Source: Bacillota bacterium (GTDB taxonomy: Bacteria > Bacillota > Clostridia > Acetivibrionales > DSM-1351). From it: DNA of 64,000 nucleotides. Of the stretch, positions 54,601 to 63,432 are shown one piece after another. Location: NCBI GenBank assembly GCA_023439045.1, contig JAEXOY010000043.1:1-64000 (forward strand), given 5' to 3'. The first letter of the stretch is position 1; each line of letters opens with the position of its first letter. Below the pieces are notes generated by a model. It worked only from the letters and a program-made list of their open reading frames with translations. It was not told the origin of the DNA and did not search any database. The position numbers and the translations under genes were made by a program.

Positions 54601-55644
54601 TCAATCTGGAATGGGGAATAAACCCATCGGCAATTTCTCTCTAACATACAGATTAATCTTTCCGGTTCCGTTGTCTACACCTCGCTCATCAACTGCATCT
54701 CCCTCTACCGAAGAGAATCCTAGCTCAGTGCCTTTATGTATGGCAATCCCGATTTCTTCAAAACGGGCATTGCATCCCTTATACCAAAGCATATATCCAT
54801 CTGATACTTTCAAAACACTGGGTTTGCCGGCACTGCGCCAATCCCAGGAACCGTCAGTTCCCGAAATAACAGGATTCAAAGGATTCCTCTGCCAATCCGT
54901 TACACCGTCTTTGGAACGAGCCAAACCAATGCTGAGAACTCCGTCTCCGTCTGCTCCTACATAGAACATGGTATACCATTCCTCCTGTTTTGGTAAAACA
55001 AAGCAAGAAAACGTTTTAGCATTTTCCCAGTATTTATCGGGGTTCGGTGTGAAAACAGGATTTGATGTATAACGTTCCCAATGGATACCGTCTTTACTGG
55101 TTGCCACTCCTATGGCATCTGGGTCGGTAATACGACCGGCTGAATACCACATTCTGTAGCATCCCAAGTCTTCTTCCCACAGAACATGGGGATACATAAC
55201 CGCGATATTCTCCCATGCTTCCTGCGGCATCAATACCGGTTCAGGCTGTTTCTCCCAATGGATACCGTCTTTACTTACAGCATAACCGATACAACACCGC
55301 GCTGCTGTAATCTCAGAAGGAAATACACGACCGGTATACCACATATGATACAAACCGTCTTTATACACCAGAGTCGGATGGCTAACTTCGTGAATTTCCC
55401 AATCCGACTCATATCTCGGTGTTAAAACGAGTTTAGGCAACTCCCAATTTACGCCATCTTTGCTTTCGGTGTAAGCAATGCAGTTAGCAAGCTGCCAAGT
55501 AAACCACATTTTATAAAGATCGTCCTCCTGCATAACATAGCAGCTGGTAATACTTCCTAGAGCACCGCCCAATACGGGGCCGTATTCCTTCGGCTCCCAT
55601 CCTGCGACCATACCTCTGGGTCTTAGCTTATATCCGCAATCCAT
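54601..55644 (-). CDS. Five-bladed beta-propeller glycosidase-like protein (copy 2)
   Basis: A 347-residue paralogue of the downstream gene, beginning at ATG 55644 with AAAAGGGG upstream. KMWFTWQLANCIAYTES, HPTLVYKDGLYHMWYTGR, SKDGIHWEKQPEPVL and TSKDGIHWERYTSNPVF mark the blades. No signal peptide is present. Two tandem paralogues suggest division of labour on two linkages or anomers of one glycan. The exact GH family was not recognised; it could be GH43- or GH130-like, or an unassigned propeller family. Confidence 0.72.
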   Translation of the reverse strand: MDCGYKLRPRGMVAGWEPKEYGPVLGGALGSITSCYVMQEDDLYKMWFTWQLANCIAYTESKDGVNWELPKLVLTPRYESDWEIHEVSHPTLVYKDGLYHMWYTGRVFPSEITAARCCIGYAVSKDGIHWEKQPEPVLMPQEAWENIAVMYPHVLWEEDLGCYRMWYSAGRITDPDAIGVATSKDGIHWERYTSNPVFTPNPDKYWENAKTFSCFVLPKQEEWYTMFYVGADGDGVLSIGLARSKDGVTDWQRNPLNPVISGTDGSWDWRSAGKPSVLKVSDGYMLWYKGCNARFEEIGIAIHKGTELGFSSVEGDAVDERGVDNGTGKINLYVREKLPMGLFPIPD

Positions 55645-55724
55645 ATTTTTGCCCCTTTTCTTTGTATTTGTGTTATTGTGCAAACACATAAAATTATATT
55701 TCGAGTCGCTCGGTGTGCTTTTAT

Positions 55725-55973
55725 TTACACCGTCCGCGCTTTTGTTTCAGTAAAATTCCCCGACCACTTTCTCTGTTCTCTGAACTGATTAGGGGTACAT
55801 CCCAATTTATTTTTGAACACTTTGATAAAATATCCGCTGTCATTATATCCAACCAATTCGGCCACCTCCGAAATTTTAAATTCAGGACGCATCAAGAGCT
55901 CTTCAGCCTTCTGAATACGCAGATTGCTTAGGTAATCCTTAAAATTTTTGCCGGTTTTAGCCTTAAACAGCAT
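55725..55973 (-). pseudogene. 3' remnant of an AraC-family (YesN-type) regulator
   Basis: Only the final ~80 residues of an AraC DNA-binding domain remain: LFKAKTGKNFKDYLSNLRIQKAEELL followed by second HTH ISEVAELVGYNDSGYFIKVFKNKLGCTPNQFRE. The first HTH, the receiver and everything upstream are missing. The ATG at 55973 lacks a ribosome binding site, and a stop lies 13 codons further up in the same frame. Sugar ABC operons of this type usually carry a full YesM/YesN pair at this place, so an internal deletion is the likely cause. Confidence 0.8.
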
Positions 55974-56027
55974 AGTATAAAGCTTTCCTTTTCTCTCTTT
56001 TACTGAACTTTTTCATTCTCATACACC

Positions 56028-56846
56028 CTATCCTTTTATTGCTCCACTTAGAAATCCTTTCACTATTTGCTCTTGGAACAGTACATACACACAGAATACC
56101 GGTAAAATCGAAATTACAAGTCCTGCAGTGATTGCTCCGTAATTGGCGATAAACTGCGACTTTAACATGAAAATAGAGTAATTTATTGTATTAAATTCAC
56201 TTTTATTTATAAAGATCATGCTCAGAAGCAAATCGTTCCAGCAGTTGATAAAAGCAAGCGTTCCTGCTGTAGCTAAAGCTGAGCGGCACATCGGCAATAT
56301 GATTTGCACGAATATCTGCGGCTTAGAACAGCCGTCAATGGTTGCAGCTTCTTCTAATTCCAGCGGAATCTGCCGTATAAAAGCAGTGATAATGAAAATT
56401 GACATCGATGTATTCATTACTATAAAAATAAGGACTAAACTGAATCTTGTTCCGGTTAAATTCATTTTATTCACAAGAACGTTTAGCGGTATTATCACTG
56501 AATGGATAGGAACCATCAATCCAAAGGAAAAGAATAAATACAGGTACCTACCATAACGGTTTCTGGCAATAACATAAGACACCATGGAAGTGATGATCAA
56601 AACAACGCAAACCGCAACGGTAGTATAGATCAGAGAATTTATAAAGGAATGGGACATTCCTGCGCCTTTCCATGCGGTAATGTAGTTCACAAACTGCCAC
56701 TTCTCCGGGAGAGAAAAAGCATCTCCATAGATTTCAGATGTCGTCTTAAATGAAGACAGCAGAACCCAACAAAAAGGGAAAATAGTACTGACAGCAAAAA
56801 TGGATAGTAAGAACATCTTTAGGTAAAATGCAACGCCACGCTTCAT
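56028..56846 (-). CDS. Sugar ABC transporter permease (MalG/LacG type)
   Basis: A 272-residue membrane protein with six segments. The conserved EAA loop reads ELEEAATIDGCSKPQIFVQIILP, which contacts the ATPase. It overlaps the preceding permease gene by four bases (ATGA). It forms the channel with that protein for carbohydrate uptake. No ATPase gene is present in the locus; such importers commonly share a MsmK-type ATPase encoded elsewhere. Confidence 0.93.
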   Translation of the reverse strand: MKRGVAFYLKMFLLSIFAVSTIFPFCWVLLSSFKTTSEIYGDAFSLPEKWQFVNYITAWKGAGMSHSFINSLIYTTVAVCVVLIITSMVSYVIARNRYGRYLYLFFSFGLMVPIHSVIIPLNVLVNKMNLTGTRFSLVLIFIVMNTSMSIFIITAFIRQIPLELEEAATIDGCSKPQIFVQIILPMCRSALATAGTLAFINCWNDLLLSMIFINKSEFNTINYSIFMLKSQFIANYGAITAGLVISILPVFCVYVLFQEQIVKGFLSGAIKG

Positions 56847-57748
56847 ACACCTTTTCCTCCTTTATCCGGATCATTAAAGATAATGCCGGTGATTCTTGTA
56901 AGCACCAGCGCGCCGATCACGATAATCACCGCAACAGTTGCTCCTTTTCCAAGCTCCGAGGTAGAAAAGGCCATTTTATACATATACAGCGCAAGGTTGG
57001 TGGAAGCAACACCGGGGCCTCCCCAAGTTGTGATAAACGCATGCTCAAAGGCTTTTAAACACCCGGTAAGGCAGAAAATATAGCTCACTTCCAGCACCGG
57101 CTTGATCTGCGGCAGTACAATATGAAAGGCCAACTGCATGCTGTTTACGCCGTCGATTTGGGCGCTTTCAATAATCTCTTCCGAAATTGAATGCATACCA
57201 GCTAGGATGATTACCATATAATAACCGATATATTGCCAAATCATTATTAAGGATACCGTGTAAATCACAATTTTCGGATCGGACAGCCAGCTTTTGGCCA
57301 TCGAACCAAGCCCTATTGAGCGCAGTATTGAATTGATTGGTCCGATATCACTATTGAGCAAAACAGAAAACATCAATCCTATTACTGTACCAGAAATTAT
57401 AGACGGCATAAAATATACAGCACGGAAAAATCGAAAGCCCTGTCTCGTACGATAAAGCAAAAATGCGATTAATACCGCCAAAGGAACTTGGAGTAAAACA
57501 TGAAGTGCGATGAGGATTCCAGTATTACGCATGATTATCCAAAAATCCGGATAAGTAAAAAGAAATTTATAGTTTTCTAAACCGATAAAGTTGATGTTTC
57601 CCGCTCCTGTCCACTGTGTGAAGGACAAGTATATAACGAATATCAACGGTAAAATCATAAAAACTATGTATAATACAACAGAAGGCAGGGAAAAAAGCGT
57701 GGAAAATGCCGCATCATTGAATTTTCGCTTATATCTGAATTGCTTCAT
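56843..57748 (-). CDS. Sugar ABC transporter permease (MalF/UgpA type)
   Basis: A protein of about 301 residues with six membrane segments. ATG 57748 is preferred, though AAAGG lies twelve bases from it and an ATG four codons earlier exists. The EAA loop SEEIIESAQIDGVNSMQLAFHIVLPQ is intact. It is the partner of the downstream permease. The gap to the binding-protein gene holds an inverted repeat. Confidence 0.92.
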   Translation of the reverse strand: MKQFRYKRKFNDAAFSTLFSLPSVVLYIVFMILPLIFVIYLSFTQWTGAGNINFIGLENYKFLFTYPDFWIIMRNTGILIALHVLLQVPLAVLIAFLLYRTRQGFRFFRAVYFMPSIISGTVIGLMFSVLLNSDIGPINSILRSIGLGSMAKSWLSDPKIVIYTVSLIMIWQYIGYYMVIILAGMHSISEEIIESAQIDGVNSMQLAFHIVLPQIKPVLEVSYIFCLTGCLKAFEHAFITTWGGPGVASTNLALYMYKMAFSTSELGKGATVAVIIVIGALVLTRITGIIFNDPDKGGKGV

Positions 57749-57870
57749 TCCATTCAGCATCCTTTCTCGGGGAAGACGCAAGCATTCTATCTATTCCCCT
57801 ATGATGGCAGAATGCACTGATGTTGTTCTCAATAAAAACAGCAGAGCATTCTCGATGAAAGCATCCTTGA

Positions 57871-57979
57871 ATAAGAAAGGGTAAAGGTAACAATCTAATT
57901 TAAATTCTCCCTTCCCTTTCTTATGTTTCAAGGTGTTTAATTATTAAGTTGTTAATTTCTAGGGTGTTTAATTATTAAG
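57871..57979 (-). repeat. Inverted and direct repeats between binding-protein and permease genes
   Basis: ATAAGAAAGGG (57871-57881) is complementary to 57914-57924, forming an 11-bp stem. Next to it GGTGTTTAATTATTAAG occurs twice (57932-57948 and 57963-57979). A stem here can stabilise the binding-protein part of the transcript relative to the permeases, as known for similar operons. Confidence 0.65.
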
Positions 57980-57986
57980 GTGCTTA

Positions 57987-59363
57987 TTATTTAACTTTGT
58001 AATTTCTGTCCATGGAAGCCTGTACCTTATCAGCATACTGCTCAGGAGTAAGTGCACCGGCTAGGAATTCATCTAGATAGCTCTGATAATCAGCCCATAC
58101 GGTGTCATTAGGAATAGTCAACATATGAATCTGAGCACTTTTAGTGATGTTCGGTCTTTCCTCGTAATATTTGTCCATGTCCTTAGCCAGCGGTACAGCG
58201 TTGGAGTTATCATACTCCAAGATCTTTGCAGGCTGAGTAGCTTTTGCTTCATAGTAGAACTGACACATCTCATCGCTAAAATAGAATTCCAAATAATCCA
58301 CGATAGCTTCTTTCTTCGCATCACTCTTATTCCATTCAGCTGCTGAAATAAACATAGCCTTGTTACCAAGCATTATGCCCATTTGGTCCTGGTCATCTCG
58401 TGCTAGCTCGCCTGTAACCTGTGGATGATCGATGATCTCAGACCAAGCATAAGCTTCTTCGGTAACCTGGTTTGCCATACCGGAGAGCAGATAGTACATA
58501 GCTGCGCGTCCTTCGTTATAGAGTGCCAGAGTTGGACCCCAGTCGCCGTTTGTTATAGTATCAGATGGGAAGCAGCCGGCTTTGCGCATTTCATCAAACT
58601 TGGTGAGAGCTGTAACAAACAGATCTGTTTTTACGGTACCAGTCTGAGCGATACTATTCATCTCTTCCTCGGCGCCCTTAAGACGGCCATACAGGTCGGA
58701 GATTGGGAAATGGACTGGATTGCCGCCCTTACTGCCCATTGCAAGAGTTATAACACCGTTAGCGCTCAGCACTTTGCCTATTTCAATAATATCATCATAT
58801 GTTTTAGGATATTCCAAGTTATATTTTTTGAAAATTTCTTTGTTTACGAGCCATACACCAACTGAATGATCCATCGGAATACCATAGGATACTCCGTTGT
58901 AGGTGTAATAATGGGACTCCATAAAGTCTTCCTCTTTTAGCTCTGTAGAAGCTGCGAAGAATTCGTCAATGGGAAGAAATACGCCAGCATCCATCATGGA
59001 ACCGCTGTCAGAAGCAGAGTTCCAATACTCAACGATGTCCGGAGTGTTGTTTGCAGCAACATAAGTTTTCATAGTTGTTTTAATATCATCACCTGCGATA
59101 CCTTCGTGTTCGATAACATAACGATCAGACACTTCATTTGCATATTTTTCTATTCTCTCAACAAATGCGGTCATGCCGTCTGTGAGTTTAGTATTCTGGT
59201 CAAGTACACGGATAACTACTTTTTCACCTGTATTTGCATTAGATTGGGAAGTAGTGCTGTTGGACTGTGTTGAATTAGAATCTCCTGAAGTTCCACAACC
59301 AATCATGGTTAAAACAAGACAGAAAACAAGAAGTGCGGAAAAAACTCGGGTTAATTTCTTCAT
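57987..59363 (-). CDS. Extracellular sugar-binding lipoprotein
   Basis: A 458-residue lipoprotein. The signal peptide ends with lipobox LTMIGC (acylated Cys near 23), then a Ser/Thr/Asn-rich linker. The rest is an SBP_bac_1-type fold with VIRVLDQNTK near the start and a long helical C-terminus. GGTGAGG precedes the ATG. It captures the oligosaccharide for the two permeases and is the first gene of the locus, so it should be the most strongly expressed. Confidence 0.93.
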   Translation of the reverse strand: MKKLTRVFSALLVFCLVLTMIGCGTSGDSNSTQSNSTTSQSNANTGEKVVIRVLDQNTKLTDGMTAFVERIEKYANEVSDRYVIEHEGIAGDDIKTTMKTYVAANNTPDIVEYWNSASDSGSMMDAGVFLPIDEFFAASTELKEEDFMESHYYTYNGVSYGIPMDHSVGVWLVNKEIFKKYNLEYPKTYDDIIEIGKVLSANGVITLAMGSKGGNPVHFPISDLYGRLKGAEEEMNSIAQTGTVKTDLFVTALTKFDEMRKAGCFPSDTITNGDWGPTLALYNEGRAAMYYLLSGMANQVTEEAYAWSEIIDHPQVTGELARDDQDQMGIMLGNKAMFISAAEWNKSDAKKEAIVDYLEFYFSDEMCQFYYEAKATQPAKILEYDNSNAVPLAKDMDKYYEERPNITKSAQIHMLTIPNDTVWADYQSYLDEFLAGALTPEQYADKVQASMDRNYKVK

Positions 59364-60024
59364 AAATTGACCTCACCTTTCCTAATTTGAATATGATACT
59401 CACCGGAGAGTAAGTTAGTTACAGGTATGCTGTAACTCCTCTTGTCCTTATTATAGGAGTGGAAAATGCCAAAATAAATAGAAAAAAATTTATATCTATT
59501 GAAAATAATCTACATTTTATTATGTAAATTATACTTGATGAAGCAAATCGGCATTTAACAATATGATCCCTTAAAAAGAACAAGATGTACTATCTCTCCA
59601 TATCTTCTCTTCCTTTTACATGCCTTTTTGTTCAGGTCCAACTGAGATGTTTTTAGAATAGACTGCAGCTATTTCATAAACATTATATCAAAAATAGATG
59701 GGGTTTTCACTGGTAAATTGTGACATGGAGACGAAAAAGCAACTCTTTTTTTAATAGTTATGTTAATAAATAAATATACAAATATGTTTACATAAGATTT
59801 GTTAAAAAGCAGGTATCGTACCAATACTTTATTGAAAACATAAAAACCACTATGAAAGATATTGACAGATTGATACTTACCCCTAACAATCCAAATGTTG
59901 CATTTATATTTTATGCAGACTACTAATCAGATGCTTTATATACACAACATGATTTCATGACCAAGCACCGTTTCACAGGCAGAACTTTTTTGTGCTCAAT
60001 TACTGTTCGACATATTGGAATTTA
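59364..60024. other. 661-base region without a supported gene
   Basis: It holds the upstream region of the binding-protein gene: a perfect 7-bp dyad GTTACAG/CTGTAAC (59418-59436) and a TATAAT box on the minus strand (59528-59533) with a poor -35. The other half, toward the DUF1989 gene, has only short open frames without ribosome binding sites. Confidence 0.5.
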
Positions 60025-60600
60025 TCAGCTTATCACAATCCTAATTTCGGTACATTTTCCGCTATTACATGCACTTTCCGAAACACTGCATGCAGCTATA
60101 CCAAGTGTTACATCTTCTAATGCTTCAAGGACAATTCTATCATTTGCTTTTGATAAAGGCTCACTTACTTCGATACTTCCGTCTGCATTAACTTTTGTAT
60201 ACATAAATAAATTTATTGGCCGAATAATTGAGTGGGAAGTTCCCAATACCTGATTGATATTATCAAAGCAATTCGAATGACCTGTTCCATTATGATAAAA
60301 GAAATCATACATTTCAGGCCTGCAACATGGATGCAGCAAATCGTGCTCTTTTACATCATCATACAAAATCTTGAACATTGGATTGTACTTATTAGAATAG
60401 ATTGTGTTTCCAATATTCAAACGCAAAGACTCATTACAATCAATTGTAACACCAGGAGATACAAACTCATCCGAGTTATCTCTCATCTCTGCAAAGAAGT
60501 CGACGACCTGGCCTCCATCAACATCAACGATTTCTATTTTTTGACCTTTTTTCACTTCTATTTTCATACCACTGCAAGGATTAATCATATATTCTTCCAT
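60025..60600 (-). CDS. DUF1989 (urea carboxylase-associated family) protein
   Basis: A 191-residue protein. GGAG precedes the ATG. Family hallmarks include KIEIVDVDGGQVVDFFAE near the N-terminus, LLHPCCRPEMYDFFYHNGTGHSNCFDN in the middle and INLFMYTKVNADG. In other bacteria such proteins accompany urea or carboxyguanidine (guanidine) carboxylase genes, none of which is seen here. No guanidine riboswitch was recognised upstream. Function is unknown. Confidence 0.8.
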   Translation of the reverse strand: MEEYMINPCSGMKIEVKKGQKIEIVDVDGGQVVDFFAEMRDNSDEFVSPGVTIDCNESLRLNIGNTIYSNKYNPMFKILYDDVKEHDLLHPCCRPEMYDFFYHNGTGHSNCFDNINQVLGTSHSIIRPINLFMYTKVNADGSIEVSEPLSKANDRIVLEALEDVTLGIAACSVSESACNSGKCTEIRIVIS

Positions 60601-60618
60601 AGTTTCATCTCCACAAAT

Positions 60619-60675
60619 TCATACTGTTGTCACACTACAATGGTAAATGCTCCGTATCTGATTTAACTTTTTCAT
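60619..60675 (-). CDS. Possible 18-residue leader peptide
   Basis: ATG 60675 has AAAGGCGGTGA four bases upstream, inside a 19-bp sequence that also occurs before the SUKH gene. The frame reads MKKLNQIRSIYHCSVTTV and stops 18 bases before the DUF1989 start. It may be a leader peptide or the stub of a gene lost when the locus rearranged. Too short for firm support. Confidence 0.35.
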   Translation of the reverse strand: MKKLNQIRSIYHCSVTTV

Positions 60676-60692
60676 ACAATCACCGCCTTTAC
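60674..60692. repeat. 19-bp direct repeat, copy 1
   Basis: ATACAATCACCGCCTTTAC, identical to 61136-61154. On the minus strand it supplies a GGCGGTGA ribosome binding site. The two copies bracket the SUKH-domain gene. Confidence 0.9.
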
Positions 60693-61129
60693 ACCTCATC
60701 GTTGTAATACTTACAAATCAAATCGGAGATGTTCTTAGCAACAACATGGTGTTCAAAGGTTTCATGCTCCCACATATAAATTGCCGTGGTATCAACTTCA
60801 CCACTTGGCAGAATACGGTAACAATAATAGTCGCCGCAACCGTTGGTAGCGAAGAAAATATGACAGTCTACTTTTTCATAGAACTCATCTATATCGTCAA
60901 AGGCATCTGCCAGAATCTCACGGTTGAGCTTTACGTTTTTTATGATTTGTGCTGCTGACATTAAAAGCCAACAATCTCCATTGGTTTCACGTAGCAGGGA
61001 TTTTAATTCTTCTGGGAAGGTAAAACCGACATACTTTTCAGCACTCGCAATTTCCTCTTCAGAACAAGGTTCTTGCAATTTTGCAGAGTCAATATTCTCT
61101 ATAAATTTAGCAATTAATTCTCTATACAT
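60689..61129 (-). CDS. SMI1/KNR4 (SUKH) family immunity-like protein
   Basis: A 146-residue soluble protein. ATG 61129 is the first ATG; a TTG at 61141 is also open. The SUKH core is seen in CSEEEIASAEKYVGFTFPEELKSLL, IFFATNGCGDYYCYRIL and VDTTAIYMWEHETFEHHVVA. Such proteins neutralise nuclease or deaminase toxins of polymorphic toxin systems. No toxin gene lies in the window, so it looks like an orphan immunity gene. Exact 19-bp repeats flank it. Confidence 0.85.
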   Translation of the reverse strand: MYRELIAKFIENIDSAKLQEPCSEEEIASAEKYVGFTFPEELKSLLRETNGDCWLLMSAAQIIKNVKLNREILADAFDDIDEFYEKVDCHIFFATNGCGDYYCYRILPSGEVDTTAIYMWEHETFEHHVVAKNISDLICKYYNDEV

Positions 61130-61135
61130 GACTAA

Positions 61136-61154
61136 ATACAATCACCGCCTTTAC
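61136..61154. repeat. 19-bp direct repeat, copy 2
   Basis: Identical to 60674-60692, at the upstream edge of the SUKH gene. The spacing between copies equals one gene cassette of 462 bp. Confidence 0.9.
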
Positions 61155-61278
61155 TTTACTGGTTAAGTTCTCTTTTATATTTTTCGCCACCCGAAAACAT
61201 AGCTTGCCGTATTGTTGTCTCTTCTTTGATTGGGTCAAAACATTTTAACAAAATTTTTTTTATGCTCTATAGTATCCC

Positions 61279-61396
61279 TTAACACCGGTCCCTATAGAAG
61301 CCCAATGATTGGGCTTTCTTCGATTCGTATTCGATTTCTTCCTCGCTCATCGGATTGCCAAAACTATCAGCTTCCTCAATCGAACAAAATGAAATT
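61279..61396 (-). pseudogene. Decayed coding fragment
   Basis: A minus-strand frame without start gives SIEEADSFGNPMSEEEIEYE and ends SLGFYRDRC. Its composition is protein-like (acidic helix) but an in-frame stop lies directly upstream and there is no ribosome binding site. It may be the tail of a lost toxin or immunity gene. The family was not recognised. Confidence 0.35.
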
Positions 61397-61440
61397 TAAT
61401 CGCATAACAGCTTAATTAATTACATTCTAATTTATAACTT

Positions 61441-61875
61441 CTATAGTTTAGCGGAAGCGAACTTTGTCATCTCTTCCATCTTCTTTTCAAATATCTCCGC
61501 CGGAACTAGGGCGAAGCCTTCGCCATCCTCGCTTAAGAGTATCAATCTCTGCCCCGGAACCAGGTTGAATTGCTCGCGGGCGGCCTTTGGTATAACCACC
61601 TGTCCACGTTCATTTATCGTAACTGAGCCCCAGATGTTCTTTCCCTTAGGTGGTGGAGTGATAACTCTGCCGTCTTCCAACTGTTCGGTCTTGATCAGGC
61701 TGTCGAGAGTAACTCCGTAAAGTTCTGCCAATCTGCCGCACTTTTCTATATCCGGAATGGTCTTTCCGCTTTCCCACTTGGCATAAGCCTGTCTGGAAAT
61801 ATCAATTTTCTCGGCCACCTCCTCCTGTGAGAGACCGTGAATATTTCTTAGCATGATTAGATTATCACTGAGCAT
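61441..61875 (-). CDS. XRE-AbrB fusion transcriptional regulator
   Basis: A 144-residue regulator. The N-terminal HTH (1-60) reads LRNIHGLSQEEVAEKIDISRQAYAKWESGKTIPDIEKC, typical of XRE. The C-terminal SpoVT/AbrB swapped-hairpin domain (about 83-125) reads WGSVTINERGQVVIPKAAREQFNL. Fusion of two DNA-binding folds is uncommon but known in firmicutes. It follows the ABC exporter genes by 14 bases and probably represses the operon. Confidence 0.9.
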   Translation of the reverse strand: MLSDNLIMLRNIHGLSQEEVAEKIDISRQAYAKWESGKTIPDIEKCGRLAELYGVTLDSLIKTEQLEDGRVITPPPKGKNIWGSVTINERGQVVIPKAAREQFNLVPGQRLILLSEDGEGFALVPAEIFEKKMEEMTKFASAKL

Positions 61876-61889
61876 TTCATTCTCCTTAT

Positions 61890-62543
61890 CTATAAATCTA
61901 TCTTCTCAAAGTCTTCGCATGAACGTTTGAATGCCGCAAAGGTCAGTACTACATAAACCAAAACCCCGATTGCAAGAAGCGTAAGCTGAAGTCCAAAGTT
62001 CTCAAAACCAAATGAGTTTACGACAGTCAGTCCGGGGATGTGATGAAGTGCCTCTGCAATTCCTATTATCACAAAGTTTACAATGATATAGTACACAAAA
62101 GGTTTGCCAAATTTGTAGGCGGTTTTGAAAAAGCCCCTTACAAATATCAAATTGAAAGTGCCAAAGATAACGAGCGCCATTCCCAGTGCAAACGGATTTG
62201 CATTCATGAGAGCATTCGCGCGATACACTGCCGAGTCTGAAAGCACCGTCATACGAACCAGGGTTGCTATCAACATTACTAAAATCCCGCAAAGCTCAAT
62301 GAAGCATACAAATTCAAACTTTCCCTTTACCACATCTCGCTTGGATATTGGCAGCAATGCCGAAAAGACTATGTCATTCGCTTCTCTTGTGTTCTGAAAG
62401 CTTTGATATATTCCCAGGCAAACGAAGAAAGGTCCGCAGAGCACAGGGTAACCCGGCAGGAAGAACATCAGCCCGAAGGCTATGAACAGATATGACAGAA
62501 TTGACGCACTGAGCTTCATTTCTTTTTTAAGTGTCTTACTCAT
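61890..62543 (-). CDS. ABC-2 type transporter permease
   Basis: A 217-residue membrane protein with six hydrophobic segments. ATG 62543 follows GGGGTGAAAG inside the ATPase gene and overlaps its stop by eight bases, so translation is coupled. It has the form of ABC2_membrane_5-type exporter permeases, with an EANDIVFSALLPISKRDVVKGK block. It pairs with the ATPase upstream. Substrate unknown; peptide antibiotics or lipids are possible by analogy. Confidence 0.82.
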   Translation of the reverse strand: MSKTLKKEMKLSASILSYLFIAFGLMFFLPGYPVLCGPFFVCLGIYQSFQNTREANDIVFSALLPISKRDVVKGKFEFVCFIELCGILVMLIATLVRMTVLSDSAVYRANALMNANPFALGMALVIFGTFNLIFVRGFFKTAYKFGKPFVYYIIVNFVIIGIAEALHHIPGLTVVNSFGFENFGLQLTLLAIGVLVYVVLTFAAFKRSCEDFEKIDL

Positions 62544-63258
62544 TACTTTCACCCCTTTCCAGTCTCAGGAAAGTCTCTTCAAGGCTTTCCCCTGCCTGCG
62601 AGTACTTACTTTCGAAATTCTCCTTCGGTAAGGCAGCCACTATCCTACCATTAGAAATATATATGATGTCATCAGCGCACCTCTCTATATCGGTTATGAT
62701 GTGCGTGGAGAAGAAGATGGCAACACCATCTTTCTTTAGTTCTCTGAAGATTTCCAAGAGTTCGTCCCTAGAGAACGGATCAAGTCCGCTTGTGGGCTCA
62801 TCGAGGATTAGTACCTCAGCCCTATGAGAAAGCGCCAACATCAGATTAACCTTTACTTTCATGCCCTCGGAGAGTTCGAGCGGAGTCTTCTCCTCGTCCA
62901 GCTTGAACATCTCAAGGTATTTTCTATATGCAACATCATCCCAGCTGTCATAGAAATCCTTTGTGACATCAACGATTTCACGAATCTTCTTTCTCGGATA
63001 CCAGTTTACGGTTCCCGTTGAATACCCTATTCTCTTCTTTATCACAGCCTCATTTCCCGAAAGCGTCAAACCAAAATACTCCATCTCTCCGCTATCCGGA
63101 TGAACAAGATTCAGCATGGATTTGATAGTAGTGGTCTTCCCCGCGCCATTTCGTCCTATGAAACCCGCGATTCTTCCCGATTCAAGTGAAAAGCTTACAC
63201 CATCCAGCTTGAAGGATGGGTAGTTCTTGGTCAAATTCTGAATTGATACAGCAGTCAT
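62536..63258 (-). CDS. ABC transporter ATP-binding protein
   Basis: A 240-residue ATPase. TTGGAGGGAG precedes the ATG. Walker A GRNGAGKTTTIK, signature LSEGMKVKVNLMLALSH and Walker B VLILDEPTSGLDPFS, then the switch His in FFSTHIITD are all intact. The signature SEGMK resembles YtrB/BcrA-like exporters. It is the first gene of a three-gene operon with permease and XRE-AbrB regulator. Confidence 0.93.
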   Translation of the reverse strand: MTAVSIQNLTKNYPSFKLDGVSFSLESGRIAGFIGRNGAGKTTTIKSMLNLVHPDSGEMEYFGLTLSGNEAVIKKRIGYSTGTVNWYPRKKIREIVDVTKDFYDSWDDVAYRKYLEMFKLDEEKTPLELSEGMKVKVNLMLALSHRAEVLILDEPTSGLDPFSRDELLEIFRELKKDGVAIFFSTHIITDIERCADDIIYISNGRIVAALPKENFESKYSQAGESLEETFLRLERGESNE

Positions 63259-63432
63259 AATCTCCCTCCAAATTGCAAAAATAAGGTAAATACGAATTAT
63301 ATGATTATTGTAACATTCAGTTGCCTAGACTTCAACCAACCCCAATTGTCAGAAATTTATAATTCTTGTTATCTTTAGTTGCATTCACAAAGAAAAGCTT
63401 TTCATAGCATCTTCTATTCTATAACTAATTTC

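Noticed and set aside
59774..59925. 49-codon plus-strand frame ending NPNVAFIFYADY
   Set aside because: No ribosome binding site, start only in the middle, and no recognisable family.
60025..60700. Guanidine riboswitch controlling the DUF1989 gene
   Set aside because: The conserved ACGGA-type motifs of guanidine-I are absent and no carboxylase or exporter gene is nearby.
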